Of a stretch of DNA of 64,000 bases, positions 36,439-45,713 are shown in pieces. Source of the DNA: Streptomyces griseocarneus (lineage in GTDB: Bacteria > Actinomycetota > Actinomycetes > Streptomycetales > Streptomycetaceae); NCBI GenBank assembly GCA_003674045.1, contig PENC01000002.1, forward strand, positions 558,001 through 622,000. The letters are read 5' to 3'. Within the stretch, counting starts at the first letter, position 1; each line of letters opens with the position of its first letter. Position numbers and translations under genes: made by a program. A model generated the notes under the pieces. It was not told the DNA's origin, did not search any database, and was given only the letters and a program-made list of their open reading frames with translations.

Positions 36439-36687
36439 ATGGCCGCCACCCAGGAAGAGATCCTCGAGGGCCTCGCCGAGATCGTCAACGAGATCGCCGG
36501 CATCCCGACCGAGGAGGTCAAGCTGGACAAGTCCTTCACGGACGACCTGGACGTCGACTCGCTGTCCATGGTCGAGGTCGTCGTCGCCGCCGAGGAGCGC
36601 TTCGACGTCAAGATCCCCGACGAGGACGTCAAGAACCTGAAGACCGTCGGCGACGCCGCGGGCTACATCCTCAAGCACCAGGCCTGA
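36439..36687 (+). CDS. acpP: Acyl carrier protein AcpP
   Basis: 82 residues. Acidic four-helix ACP with the phosphopantetheine serine S41 in the motif DDLDVDSLSMVEVVVAAEER. It carries growing acyl chains for the type II system. An AGAAGGAGC ribosome binding site precedes the ATG at ideal spacing. The 90-bp gap after fabH may allow separate control of the abundant ACP. Confidence 0.97.
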   Translation: MAATQEEILEGLAEIVNEIAGIPTEEVKLDKSFTDDLDVDSLSMVEVVVAAEERFDVKIPDEDVKNLKTVGDAAGYILKHQA

Positions 36688-36754
36688 CCGACGCGTTCGT
36701 CGCCACCCCGGCGGTGGCGGTACCAGCACCTCTACACGTGGAGACAGAATCCCG

Positions 36755-38017
36755 ATGAACCCGACCAATCGCACCGTGGTCGTCACCGGTATCGGCGCAA
36801 CCACACCGCTGGGTGGCGACAGCGCAACAACCTGGGAGGCCATGCTCGCGGGCCGCTCCGGCGTCCAGCAGCTGGACGGCGAGCGCTTCGCCGACCTCCC
36901 CGTCCGCATCGCGGCCCGTGCCGCCGTGGACCCCGAGGACGTCCTGCCCCGTCCGCTGACCCGCAAGACGGACCGTTCCGCGCAGTTCGCGCTGATCGCG
37001 GCCCGTGAGGCGTGGGCCGACGCGGGCTTCACCGCCAAGGCCGGGGAGGACGCCTCCGTCACCCCCGAACGCCTCGGCACCGTCATCGCCTCCGGCATCG
37101 GCGGCGTGACCACCCTGCTCGACCAGTACGACGTGCTCAAGGAGAAGGGCGTCCGCCGCGTCTCCCCGCACACCGTTCCCATGCTCATGCCGAACGGCCC
37201 GTCCGCGAACGTCGGCCTGGAGGTGAACGCCCAGGCGGGCGTGCACACCCCGGTCAGCGCCTGCGCGTCCGGCGCCGAGGCCATCGGCTACGCGGTCGAG
37301 ATGATCCGCAGCGGCCGCGCCGACGTCGTCGTCGCCGGTGGCACCGAGGCGGCCATCCACCCGCTGCCCATCGTGGCCTTCGCCAACATGATGGCGATGT
37401 CCAAGAACAACGACGAGCCCACCAAGGCCTCCCGCCCGTACGACAAGGGCCGCGACGGCTTCGTGCTCGGCGAGGGCGCCGGTGTCGTCGTCCTGGAGTC
37501 GGCCGAGCACGCCGCCCAGCGCGGCGCCCGCGTCTACTGCGAGGTGCTGGGCCAGGGCCTGTCCGCGGACAGCCACCACATCGCGCAGCCGGAGCCGACG
37601 GGCCGCGGCATCGCCGCCGCGCTGCAGAACCTGCTGGACTCCAGCGACCTGAAGCCCTCGGAGGTCGTGCACCTCAACGCGCACGCCACCTCCACCCCGC
37701 AGGGCGACGCCGCCGAGATCAAGGCCCTGCGCAAGGTCCTCGGCGACGACCTCGACCACGTCGCGGTCTCCGCGACCAAGTCGATGACCGGCCACCTGCT
37801 GGGCGGCGCCGGCGGCATCGAGACGGTCGCGACCGTGCTCGCCCTCCACCACCGCACGGCCCCGCCGACGATCAACATCGACGAGCTGGACGCGGACATC
37901 GACGCGGACATCGTCCGTGACGAGCCGCGCGCCCTGCCGGAGGGGCCGATCGCGGCAATCAACAACTCGTTCGGCTTCGGTGGGCACAACGTGGTGCTTG
38001 CTTTTCGCTCGGTCTGA
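36755..38017 (+). CDS. fabF: Beta-ketoacyl-ACP synthase II FabF
   Basis: 420 residues. Active Cys170 is in TPVSACASGAEAIGYAVEMI; the catalytic His residues are in VVHLNAHATSTPQGDAAEIK and ATKSMTGHLLGGAGGIETV; the N-terminus is VVVTGIGATTPLGGD. It extends acyl-ACP with malonyl-ACP. It ends the fabD-fabH-acpP-fabF operon and is followed by a repeat and a strong terminator. Confidence 0.96.
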   Translation: MNPTNRTVVVTGIGATTPLGGDSATTWEAMLAGRSGVQQLDGERFADLPVRIAARAAVDPEDVLPRPLTRKTDRSAQFALIAAREAWADAGFTAKAGEDASVTPERLGTVIASGIGGVTTLLDQYDVLKEKGVRRVSPHTVPMLMPNGPSANVGLEVNAQAGVHTPVSACASGAEAIGYAVEMIRSGRADVVVAGGTEAAIHPLPIVAFANMMAMSKNNDEPTKASRPYDKGRDGFVLGEGAGVVVLESAEHAAQRGARVYCEVLGQGLSADSHHIAQPEPTGRGIAAALQNLLDSSDLKPSEVVHLNAHATSTPQGDAAEIKALRKVLGDDLDHVAVSATKSMTGHLLGGAGGIETVATVLALHHRTAPPTINIDELDADIDADIVRDEPRALPEGPIAAINNSFGFGGHNVVLAFRSV

Positions 38018-38062
38018 GGCGCGTGGCGGCGCCTGGTCGCCGTAGCGACTGAGGCGGTTCGG

Positions 38063-38118
38063 CGACTGCCGGTCCGTTGTGGCTGGTCGCGCAGTTTCCC
38101 GCGCCCCTGACGGGGCGC
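38063..38118 (+). repeat. Intergenic repeat copy 6
   Basis: CGACTGCCGGTCCGTTGTGG, GGTCGCGCAGTTTCCCGCGC and CCCTGACGGGGCGC. It lies between fabF and its terminator and closely matches copy 2 after aceE. Confidence 0.85.
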
Positions 38119-38130
38119 GCCCTGCGACGC

Positions 38131-38173
38131 AACGGCCCTGTCTTTTCGGATTCCTCCGGAAGACAGGGCCGTT
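38131..38173. terminator. Terminator between convergent fabF and DUF3145 genes
   Basis: A 14-bp perfect stem, AACGGCCCTGTCTT (38131-38144) with 38160-38173, and a 15-nt loop. Confidence 0.85.
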
Positions 38174-38192
38174 CTCGCATTTTCGCGCGTTG

Positions 38193-38687
38193 TCAGACCA
38201 CCTGGTGCAGCCAGCGGACCGGGGCGCCCTCGCCCGCGTAGCGGAAGGGCTCCAGCTCGTCGTCCCAGGGCTTGCCGAGCAGCTTGGCGACCTCGGCGGC
38301 CAGGTTGGTCTCGCCGCGCCCGGCACGGGCGAGGGCGGCCCGGAGCCGGTCCTCGGGGATGAGGATGTCGCCGTGGATGCCGGTGACGGCGTGGAAGATG
38401 CCGAGCTCGGGGGTGGAGCTGTAGCGCTCGCCCTCGGCGGTGGCACAGGGCTCCGCGGTCACCTCGAAGCGCAGGAGGTGCCAGCCGCGCAGCGCGGAGG
38501 CGAGTTTGGAGGCGGTACCGACCCGGCCCTGCCAGGAGAACTCGGCGCGCCAGGTGCCGGGGGCGGCCGGTTGTCTGATCCAATCGAGCGTGACGCGCAC
38601 ACCGAGCACGCCCGCGACGGCCCATTCGACGTGCGGGCACAGCGCGCGCGGCGCGGAGTGCACGTAGAGAACTCCACGTGTCGTCAC
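38193..38687 (-). CDS. DUF3145 family protein
   Basis: 164 residues from GTG 38687, which follows GGAGG. The sequence VTTRGVLYVHSAPRALCPHV, EWAVAGVLGVRVTLDWIRQP, FSWQGRVGTASKLASALRGW and GIFHAVTGIHGDILIPEDRL is the actinobacterial DUF3145 family. Its gene stands almost always next to fabF, but function is unknown; a link to fatty-acid metabolism or its control is inferred from context. It is convergent to the fab operon with a shared terminator. Confidence 0.92.
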   Translation of the reverse strand: MTTRGVLYVHSAPRALCPHVEWAVAGVLGVRVTLDWIRQPAAPGTWRAEFSWQGRVGTASKLASALRGWHLLRFEVTAEPCATAEGERYSSTPELGIFHAVTGIHGDILIPEDRLRAALARAGRGETNLAAEVAKLLGKPWDDELEPFRYAGEGAPVRWLHQVV

Positions 38688-39009
38688 CGGGACCTCCAGT
38701 GCGGTTCGAGGTTCGCCTTCCCCAGCGGCCTCGCACCCGTACCGGTCCCGCCTGGGACAGCAGCAGACATTCTGCCCCAAGGGCCACTCCCGCACCAGCT
38801 CGCGAGGTTACCAACAGTAAACACCATCGGGAGCAATTCTCCTGAAAATGGACAGGATATGACGTGTCGCTTTTCGGTGGTGCCGGAGTGCGAACGCTGC
38901 CGGGAGCCTGCCCGACCGCCCCCGGGGCAAAGCTACCGTGCGGCGGCACCCCTCCGGTGACGTACCGTCGGACCCGAACCGATATCACCCGGCCGGAGAG
39001 GAAAGAGCG
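38688..39009. other. 322-bp divergent intergenic region
   Basis: It separates the DUF3145 gene and the SGNH lipoprotein gene. No gene or RNA was recognised. The segment near 38810-38870 (AACAGTAAACACCATCGGG and TGAAAATGGACAGGATATGA) is AT-richer and probably holds the promoters. Confidence 0.4.
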
Positions 39010-39897
39010 ATGCGTGACAGCGCGGGACGGAAGGCGCGCACGGCCGTACGAGCTGCCGCGGCCCTGGTGACGGCGGCCCTCTTCGTCACTGGCTGTGACG
39101 GCGCGAAGAACGGCGCCACGGCGGACCCGGAACCGAAGCCGAGCGCCTCCCCCACTCCCGAGTGGAACACCAGACCCGCCTCCCTCGCCTCCCTCGGCGA
39201 CTCCATCACCCGCGGCTTCAACGCCTGCTCCGTCCTCTCCGACTGCCCCGGGGCCTCCTGGGCCACCGGCACCCAGGTCGATAGCCTCGCCCGCAGGCTG
39301 CTGGCGTCACCGGAAACGAGCAGCTGGAACCACGCGAGGACGGGGGCGCGGATGGCCGACCTGCCCGGCCAGATGCGGCAGGCCGTGGCGGACAAGCCGC
39401 AGCTCGTGACGGTGCTCCTCGGCGCCAACGACGCGTGCCGCCCCGAGGTGGACGCGATGACGTCGGTGGACGCCTTCCGCGCGGACTTCGAGGCGTCGGT
39501 ACGGGAGCTGCGCTCCGCCCTGCCGAAGTCCCAGCTGTACGTGGCGGGTGTCCCGGACCTGAAGCGGCTGTGGTCGCAGGGACGGACGAACGGCTTCGCG
39601 AAGACGGTGTGGAAGCTGGGCGTCTGCCCCTCGATGCTGCGGGACTCCGAGGCCGAGGACGCGACGGCGACGCAGCGGCGGGCCGCGGTGGAGAAGCGGG
39701 TCGGCGAGTACAACGCCGTCCTGAAGGACGTCTGCTCCCGGGACCGCCTCTGCCGCTTCGACGGCGCGGTGTCCTCGTACGGCTTCACGGGCGAGGAGCT
39801 GAGCAAGTGGGACTGGTTCCACCCCAGCAAGACCGGACAGCGGCAGCTGGCCGATCTCGCCTACCGTACGATCACGGCGCCGCGGCCCCCGGCGTGA
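39010..39897 (+). CDS. SGNH/GDSL-type lipoprotein esterase
   Basis: 295 residues. The lipobox VTGC places the acylated Cys at residue 29 and a Pro/Ser-rich linker follows. Block I is SLASLGDSITRGFNA with nucleophile S65, block III VTVLLGANDACRPE (GxND), and block V DWFHPSKTGQ with Asp-x-x-His. The protein is an extracytoplasmic esterase or lipase. Several Cys (71, 76 and others) could form disulfides, as in Streptomyces SGNH lipases. Confidence 0.92.
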   Translation: MRDSAGRKARTAVRAAAALVTAALFVTGCDGAKNGATADPEPKPSASPTPEWNTRPASLASLGDSITRGFNACSVLSDCPGASWATGTQVDSLARRLLASPETSSWNHARTGARMADLPGQMRQAVADKPQLVTVLLGANDACRPEVDAMTSVDAFRADFEASVRELRSALPKSQLYVAGVPDLKRLWSQGRTNGFAKTVWKLGVCPSMLRDSEAEDATATQRRAAVEKRVGEYNAVLKDVCSRDRLCRFDGAVSSYGFTGEELSKWDWFHPSKTGQRQLADLAYRTITAPRPPA

Positions 39898-40203
39898 GCG
39901 GCGCGGCCGGGCGGCGCGCGCCGGGCGCCGCGTGACGCGCGACGGGGCCGTGACGCCTGGCCATCCGTACCCTCGCTCCGGATGTCCGGCGCCCCGGCAC
40001 CGGCCGGTCGGTACGGACCGAGCCATGGCCAAAGCCAGTGGAATGCAACCGTCCGCACCTTCCGCTGAGCACGGTATCCGATGAACACACCTTTCTCATA
40101 AGCAAGTTCACCCTCTCGTGGGTCAACTTCCGGCGCCTGGGCATCAGAACGACAGACAGTCGCACCACCTCCGTACGGTCCATCACCGGCATATGAGGTT
40201 GGC
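39898..40203. promoter_or_regulatory. 306-bp control region upstream of the P450-terpene synthase operon
   Basis: No gene is seen. At 40104-40129 AAGTTCACCC and GGGTCAACTT form 10-bp arms with one mismatch around 6 bp, about 75 bp before the P450 ATG. This is a good candidate operator. The surrounding sequence (about 40075-40115) is AT-richer, as expected for a promoter. Confidence 0.55.
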
Positions 40204-41619
40204 ATGTCCGAGACTTCGCACGGAACGACGGCCGGCACCCGATCCCGGCTCCGCGAGATCCCCACGGTCACGGCGCGCGACGGCATCGGCGGCACCCTGG
40301 CCTTCAAGCGCGACCCGCTGTCCTTCCTGGCCGGCGGCATCGCACGGCACGGCGACATCTTCCGGTTCAGGCCGCTGGGCATCCCCATGGTGCTGGTGAA
40401 CCATCCGGACCACGTCCAGCACGTCCTCGCCGACAACAGCGCCAACTACGACAAGGACGCCTTCATCTTCAAGGCGGTCCGGCCGATGCTGCGCGACGGC
40501 CTGATACCCGTCACGGACATGGACCGGTGGCGGCGGCAGCGCCACATGATGGCGCCCCACTTCACGCCCCGCGCGGTCGCCTCCTTCGTCCACAACATGA
40601 CCGACGAGACCGAGCAGGCGCTGGGCCGCTGGGAGGAGAGAGCCCGGGCGGACGCGGACGGGATCCTCGAGTTCACCGAGGAGTTCGGCCAGCTGGCCCT
40701 GCGGATCGTGAACCGCTCGCTGTTCAGCGCCGCGGTGGGCGATGCCGCGCTGGCCTTCGAGCGGGCCTTCGGGGCGGCGAACGGCATCCTCGGGGACTTC
40801 CTCCGCTTCCCCTTCCCGCCGCTGTCGGTGCCGACGCCGTCCCACCGGCGGCTGCGCCGGGCCATCGACGACATGGACGCGTTCGTCTCCCTGTTCGTCG
40901 ACAAGCGGCTGAGCGGGAACGAAGAGGACGGGGCGGACGGCGGGGCCGACCTGCTCTCCCTGCTGCTGCACTCCGTGGACGAGGAGAGCGGCACGGGAAT
41001 GGGCCTGGAGCAGCTCCACCACGAGGTGCTCAACCTGTGCGTGGGCGCCTTCGAGACCACCACCTGCGGCCTCTCCTGGACCTTCGACCTCCTGGCGCGG
41101 CACCCCGAGGCCGAGGAGAAACTGCACGCCGAGGTGGACGCGGTGCTGGGCGGCCGGCTCCCCGTCTTCGAGGACCTGGAGCGGCTGGTCCACACCCGGA
41201 GGATCATCGACGAGGCGCTGCGCATCCGCTCGCCCGCGTTCCAGACCATGCGCCGGGCGCGGGAGGAGGACGAGCTGGCCGGGTTCCGCGTCCCGGCCGG
41301 GTCCAACATGGTCATCAACAGCTATCTGCTGCACCGGCACCCGGACTTCTGGGACGACCCGGAGCGTTTCGATCCCGACCGCTTCACCCCGGAGGAGGTC
41401 GCGAGGCGCCCCCGGCACGCCTATGTGCCGTTCGGCAGCGGCCCGCGGGTGTGCATCGGCAAGCACTTCGCGCTGACGGAGCTGGCGCTGGTGCTGGCCT
41501 CCGTCGCCCGGGGCCACCGCCTGGTGCTGCCCGAGGGCGCGCCCGCCGTCGAGCCGGAGGCCCGGATCACGCTGCGTCCGAAGGGCGGGGTGCGGCTGCG
41601 CCTGGAGCGCCGCCGGTGA
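40204..41619 (+). CDS. Cytochrome P450 of a terpene pathway
   Basis: 471 residues. The heme-binding loop is YVPFGSGPRVCIGKHFALTE with Cys417 as ligand. The ExxR motif lies in IIDEALRIRSPAFQTMRRAR, and the I-helix oxygen-activation motif is CVGAFETTTCGLSWTF (Glu in place of Asp). There is no fused reductase, so it needs ferredoxin partners. Residue pattern and operon partner make it comparable to sesquiterpene-oxidising CYPs such as CYP170A1, though the gene order differs from the known albaflavenone operon. Its TGA overlaps the terpene synthase GTG, so the two are translated together and the P450 very likely oxidises the cyclase product. Confidence 0.9.
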   Translation: MSETSHGTTAGTRSRLREIPTVTARDGIGGTLAFKRDPLSFLAGGIARHGDIFRFRPLGIPMVLVNHPDHVQHVLADNSANYDKDAFIFKAVRPMLRDGLIPVTDMDRWRRQRHMMAPHFTPRAVASFVHNMTDETEQALGRWEERARADADGILEFTEEFGQLALRIVNRSLFSAAVGDAALAFERAFGAANGILGDFLRFPFPPLSVPTPSHRRLRRAIDDMDAFVSLFVDKRLSGNEEDGADGGADLLSLLLHSVDEESGTGMGLEQLHHEVLNLCVGAFETTTCGLSWTFDLLARHPEAEEKLHAEVDAVLGGRLPVFEDLERLVHTRRIIDEALRIRSPAFQTMRRAREEDELAGFRVPAGSNMVINSYLLHRHPDFWDDPERFDPDRFTPEEVARRPRHAYVPFGSGPRVCIGKHFALTELALVLASVARGHRLVLPEGAPAVEPEARITLRPKGGVRLRLERRR

Positions 41620-42644
41620 CGGGCGCGGGGCCCGGGGAGATCTTCTGCCCCTTCCCCCGCCGGGTCAATCCGCACCTCGCGCGGGCGCGGCGGCACCTGT
41701 CCGCGTGGGCGCGGCGTACGGGCCTGGTGACGCGGGAGGCCGCCGGGAGACGGTTCGAGCGGGCGGACTTCGGGCGGCTCGCGGCGGTGGTGTACCCCAC
41801 GGCGGACGGGCCGCGCCTGGAGCTGACGGCGGACTGGATCGCGTGGCTGTTCCTCGTCGACGACCAGCTGGACGACGGCGCCGTCGGACGGACTCCCGCG
41901 TCGGCCCGGGCGGCGGTGGAGGACATGCGCGCGCTGCTGGAGGCCCCGGGCGGCGGGGCCCGTCCGGACGCGCCTCCCGCGCTGTGCTCGCTCGCGGACC
42001 TGTGGGCCCGCACGGCCGTGGGCACCACGCCGCACTGGCGCCGCCGCTTCGCGCGGCACCTCGGCGCGTACCTGGCCACGACGTCCACCTGGGAGGCGGG
42101 GAACCGGGCGGCGGGTGTCGTCCCCGACGAGGAGACGTACGTCGTCAACCGCAGGCACACCGGGGCGATCTACGTCTGCATGGACCTCATCGACGTCGTG
42201 GAGCGCGTCGACGTCCCCGAGGCGGTGCACGACGGCCCCGGGTTCACGGCGGCGCTGGACGCGGCGTGCAACGTCGTGTGCTGGACCAACGACGTGTTCT
42301 CGCTGGAGAAGGAGCGGTCGCTGGGCGAGACGCACAACCTGGTGCACGTCGTGGGCCACCACCGCGGGCTCGGCCGGGCCGCGGCACTGGCCCATGTGCG
42401 CCGGGCGATCTCCGCGGAGACGGCGGCGTTCCTCGTGCACGAGCGGGCGCTGCTGCGGGCCCACCCCGCGCACACGGCGGTGCTGGAGCCGTATCTGGCG
42501 GGGATGCGCTCCTGGATGCGCGGCAACCTCGACTGGTCCACCCGCACCAAGCGCTACCACCCCTCGACCCCCGCCGACCGGGCGGGACCGGAGGAGTACC
42601 TGGAACCGTCCCTCATGCGGGACGGCCGCCCCTCCCGCCGCTGA
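41616..42644 (+). CDS. Class I terpene synthase (sesquiterpene-type)
   Basis: 342 residues. The metal-binding aspartate motif is LFLVDDQLDDGAV (D82, D83, D86, D87). The NSE triad is N225, S229 and E233 in TNDVFSLEKERS, and R313-Y314 (TKRYHP) is the usual C-terminal contact. The sequence opens with GEIFCPFPRRVNPHLARARR, the conserved N-terminal PFxxxxNP segment. It ionises a prenyl diphosphate, most likely farnesyl diphosphate, and cyclises it. The exact skeleton cannot be read from the sequence. The GTGA overlap with the P450 shows one transcript. The GTG start was chosen for this coupling. Confidence 0.9.
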   Translation: MTGAGPGEIFCPFPRRVNPHLARARRHLSAWARRTGLVTREAAGRRFERADFGRLAAVVYPTADGPRLELTADWIAWLFLVDDQLDDGAVGRTPASARAAVEDMRALLEAPGGGARPDAPPALCSLADLWARTAVGTTPHWRRRFARHLGAYLATTSTWEAGNRAAGVVPDEETYVVNRRHTGAIYVCMDLIDVVERVDVPEAVHDGPGFTAALDAACNVVCWTNDVFSLEKERSLGETHNLVHVVGHHRGLGRAAALAHVRRAISAETAAFLVHERALLRAHPAHTAVLEPYLAGMRSWMRGNLDWSTRTKRYHPSTPADRAGPEEYLEPSLMRDGRPSRR

Positions 42645-42766
42645 CCGGAGCGCCCCCGACGCGGCTCGCGCTGCCGGCCTGACCAGCGGGAGCGCCGTAG
42701 TCGGCACAGCCCCGTCCGGGGAGTACGGCACCCGTACTCCCCGGGCCCTCGGTCGTCCGCTCCCGT

Positions 42767-43516
42767 CTACTCCGCGCTGTCGGCGTGCGAGCGGAGGCCC
42801 ACTCCCAGCACCCCCTCCCAGTGGGTCAGTTCCTCGATCAGCGGGAGCGCCGAGCCCTTGCCCTCGAGGCTGAGGACGACACCCGCCTCCTTGATCCTGC
42901 CGCGCTGGTGCTCACCACGCTCCGCCTCCGCCTCGACGTGCACGTCGGTCACGCGGAAGCCCCGCCGGGTGCACAGCTCCAGTACGCGTCCGAGCAGGCC
43001 GCGGCGGGTGCGGTAGGACATCCGCAGCTCGACCGGGCCGACGTCGGGCGCGAGCGTCAGCCGCCGGGTCGCCATCGGGAAACCCCGGACGACGAGGAAG
43101 TGGACGAGGGTGGCGGCGGCCCCGAGCAGGCCCAGGCCCCCGGCGCAGGCCATGCCCACCGCGCAGGTGAGCCAGATCGTGGCGGCCGTGGTCAGGCCGC
43201 GCACGCCGTCGCGGCGGACGAAGATCAGGCCACCGCCGATGAACCCGATCCCGGAGACGATCTGCGCGGCCACCCGGGACGGGTCGCCGCCGGATCCCGC
43301 CACGCCGAAGCCGTGGATCGAGACCTCCATGAACAGCGCGCTTCCCACGCCGACCAGCGTGTGCGTACGCAGCCCGGCGCTCTTCTGCTGTAACTCGCGT
43401 TCCAGGCCGATGAGGGAGGAGAGGAGCAGGGCGATGCCCAGCTCGGCGAACTGACTGAACCCTTGGCCGCGCCCCGGATCGAACAGCGGTGCTGCGGCGA
43501 ACTCGGCTATTCGCAT
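42767..43516 (-). CDS. MgtC/SapB-family membrane protein
   Basis: 249 residues. Four or five transmembrane helices in the first 150 residues include the family motif LLSSLIGLERELQQKSAGLR, THTLVGVGSALFMEVS, IVSGIGFIGGGLIFVRRD and VRGLTTAATIWLTCAVGMAC. A cytosolic ACT-like domain follows (VELRMSYRTRRGLLGRVLEL). MgtC proteins help bacteria cope with low Mg2+ and modulate the F-type ATPase in Salmonella. The role here is assumed similar. The gene is monocistronic. Confidence 0.9.
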   Translation of the reverse strand: MRIAEFAAAPLFDPGRGQGFSQFAELGIALLLSSLIGLERELQQKSAGLRTHTLVGVGSALFMEVSIHGFGVAGSGGDPSRVAAQIVSGIGFIGGGLIFVRRDGVRGLTTAATIWLTCAVGMACAGGLGLLGAAATLVHFLVVRGFPMATRRLTLAPDVGPVELRMSYRTRRGLLGRVLELCTRRGFRVTDVHVEAEAERGEHQRGRIKEAGVVLSLEGKGSALPLIEELTHWEGVLGVGLRSHADSAE

Positions 43517-43568
43517 CCCTCAATAGTGGCCTGAAATCGACTGTACGCGAAGGGAGTTGGCGTAAAAG

Positions 43569-43599
43569 AGCCGGGCCGCCCCCGTGGGGCGGCCCGGCT
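43569..43599 (-). terminator. Intrinsic terminator after ohr
   Basis: A 14-bp perfect stem (43569-43582 with 43586-43599), followed on the minus strand by a TTTT run. It ends the MarR-linked oxidoreductase-ohr operon. Confidence 0.9.
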
Positions 43600-43623
43600 G
43601 GGCGGCGGGCTCACCGCCGCGGC

Positions 43624-44052
<429 letters not shown>

Positions 44053-44090
44053 GGGTGTTTCCTTAAAACCTTGAGTGGAAGGGGGCGTCG

Positions 44091-45110
44091 TCACGCGTCG
44101 AGGGAGACGATCATCTTGCCGGTGTTCTCGCCGCGCAGCATGCCGACGAACGCCTCCGTGGCGTGCTCGATGCCGTGCACGACGGTCTCGCGGTACTTGA
44201 GCTCGCCGGAGCGGACCCACGCGCCGACCTCCTCGACGAACTGCCGCTGGAGGCCGTAGTGATCGGTGACGATCATGCCCTGGATGCGCAGCCGCTTGCC
44301 GATGACGGCGGCGAGGTTGCGCGGGGCGGGCGTCGGCTCCGTGGCGTTGTACATGGAGATCATGCCGCAGACGGTGACCCGGCCGTGCGGCTTGAGCGAG
44401 GAGATGGCCGCTTCGAGGTGCTCGCCGCCGACGTTGTCGAAGTAGACGTCGATGCCGTCGGGGGCGGCGGCCGCGAGCTGCTCGGCGACCGGGCCGTCCT
44501 TGTAGTTGAAGGCGGCGTCGAAGCCGTACTCCTCGGTCAGCATGCGGACCTTCTCGTCGGAGCCCGCGCTGCCGATGACGCGCGAGGCGCCCTTGAGCTT
44601 GGCGATCTGGCCGACCTCGCTGCCGACCGCGCCGGCGGCGCCGGAGACGAAGACGGCGTCGCCCGGCCGGAAGGAGGCGACCTCCAGCAGGCCCGCGTAG
44701 GCGGTCAGGCCCGTCATGCCGAGCACGCCGAGGTAGGTGGAGAGCGGGGCGACCGCGGGGTCGACCTTGACCCCGTGCTCGGCACCGAGCACCGCGTACT
44801 CGCGCCAGCCGAGCTGGTGCAGCACGTGGTCACCGGGCTTGAAGGCGTCCGAGCGGGAGGCGATCACCTCGCCGACGGCACCGCCGTCCATGGGGTGGTC
44901 CAGCCGGAAGGGCGGGAGGTAGGACTTGACGTCGTTCATCCGGCCGCGCATGTACGGGTCGACCGAGAGGTGGATGTTGCGCACGAGGATCTGGCCCTCG
45001 CCGGGCTCGGCGATCTCCGTCTCGCGCAGGGCGAAGTCCTCGGGCTTCGGCCAGCCGTGGGGGCGGGCGACCAGATGCCATGCACGGCCGGTGGCAGGGA
45101 TGGTGGACAT
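44091..45110 (-). CDS. NADP-dependent medium-chain oxidoreductase (CurA/YfmJ-like)
   Basis: 339 residues from ATG 45110. It carries LVRNIHLSVDPYMRGRMNDV near the N-terminus (leukotriene-B4/2-alkenal reductase signature), a Rossmann nucleotide motif VFVSGAAGAVGSEVGQIAKL, and GIDVYFDNVGGEHLEAAISS plus LRIQGMIVTDHYGLQRQFVE later. No structural zinc motif is visible. It should reduce alpha,beta-unsaturated aldehydes or ketones such as lipid-peroxidation products. The operon with ohr and its MarR neighbour fits that role. Confidence 0.92.
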   Translation of the reverse strand: MSTIPATGRAWHLVARPHGWPKPEDFALRETEIAEPGEGQILVRNIHLSVDPYMRGRMNDVKSYLPPFRLDHPMDGGAVGEVIASRSDAFKPGDHVLHQLGWREYAVLGAEHGVKVDPAVAPLSTYLGVLGMTGLTAYAGLLEVASFRPGDAVFVSGAAGAVGSEVGQIAKLKGASRVIGSAGSDEKVRMLTEEYGFDAAFNYKDGPVAEQLAAAAPDGIDVYFDNVGGEHLEAAISSLKPHGRVTVCGMISMYNATEPTPAPRNLAAVIGKRLRIQGMIVTDHYGLQRQFVEEVGAWVRSGELKYRETVVHGIEHATEAFVGMLRGENTGKMIVSLDA

Positions 45111-45131
45111 AACGGACGGATCTCCTAATGC

Positions 45132-45182
45132 TTCAGGTGCTGAAACAACCATGCTCCTCGATATTTCATGTTGTCAAGCAAC
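45132..45182. promoter_or_regulatory. Two small dyads between oxidoreductase and marR
   Basis: TTCAG-GTG-CTGAA (45132-45144) and GTTG-TCAAG-CAAC (45170-45182) lie in the 88-bp divergent gap. Either could be the MarR operator; MarR sites are typically short palindromes overlapping both promoters. Confidence 0.5.
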
Positions 45183-45198
45183 CGGGTAACCTGGAGCC

Positions 45199-45630
45199 AT
45201 GGTCCCTCGAACCGATGCACTGACCCGTGAGGTGGTCGACCTCATCGGCACCGTCGTGGCGCGCTACCACGAGGAGTACGAGGAGGCGGCCGCGAAGCAC
45301 TCCCTGACCGGGGCGCAGGCGAAGGTGCTGGCCCTGCTCTCCCGGGAGGCCATGCCGATGCGCCGGATCGCCCAGCAGCTCAAGTGCGAGCCGTCCAACG
45401 TCACCGGGATCGTCGACCGCCTGGAGGCCCGGGGCCTCGCCGAACGCCGCCCCGACCCCGACGACCGCCGCGTGAAGCTCGCCGCGGCCACCCACGAGGG
45501 CACGGCCACGGCGGAACACCTCCGCGAATCACTCGGTTTCGCCCGCGAACCCCTGGCGGACCTGTCCCCGGCCGAACGCACGACCTTGCGCGACCTGCTG
45601 CGCCGCATGCTGGGCGAGAGCGCCCCGTAA
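45199..45630 (+). CDS. MarR-family transcriptional regulator
   Basis: 143 residues. The winged HTH is clear: HSLTGAQAKVLALLSREAMP, MRRIAQQLKCEPSNVTGIVD and RLEARGLAERRPDPDDRRVK (wing). The single Cys is in the recognition-helix region, not the N-terminal position used by OhrR, so it probably binds a small ligand or senses by another route. It is divergent from the NADP oxidoreductase-ohr operon, which it likely represses. Its last codons (GCG-rich SAP and TAA) lie inside an intergenic repeat. Confidence 0.9.
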   Translation: MVPRTDALTREVVDLIGTVVARYHEEYEEAAAKHSLTGAQAKVLALLSREAMPMRRIAQQLKCEPSNVTGIVDRLEARGLAERRPDPDDRRVKLAAATHEGTATAEHLRESLGFAREPLADLSPAERTTLRDLLRRMLGESAP

Positions 45631-45670
45631 GGGGCGCGGGGAACTGCGCGCCCGGCCACAACGGACGCGC
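45620..45670 (-). repeat. Intergenic repeat copy 7 (inverted), overlapping marR stop
   Basis: GCGCCCCGTAAGGGGCGCGG, then GGAACTGCGCGCCCGGCCAC. The stop codon TAA of marR forms the loop of the hairpin, so the repeat has become part of the coding end. Confidence 0.85.
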
Positions 45671-45713
45671 ACCCGCGCACGAGGCGCGAGAGGCACCCCC
45701 ATAGGCGCACCGG

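Noticed and set aside
40106..40116. Single PHO-box-like GTTCACC unit upstream of the P450
   Set aside because: The next 11-bp unit does not match, so the inverted-repeat reading is better.
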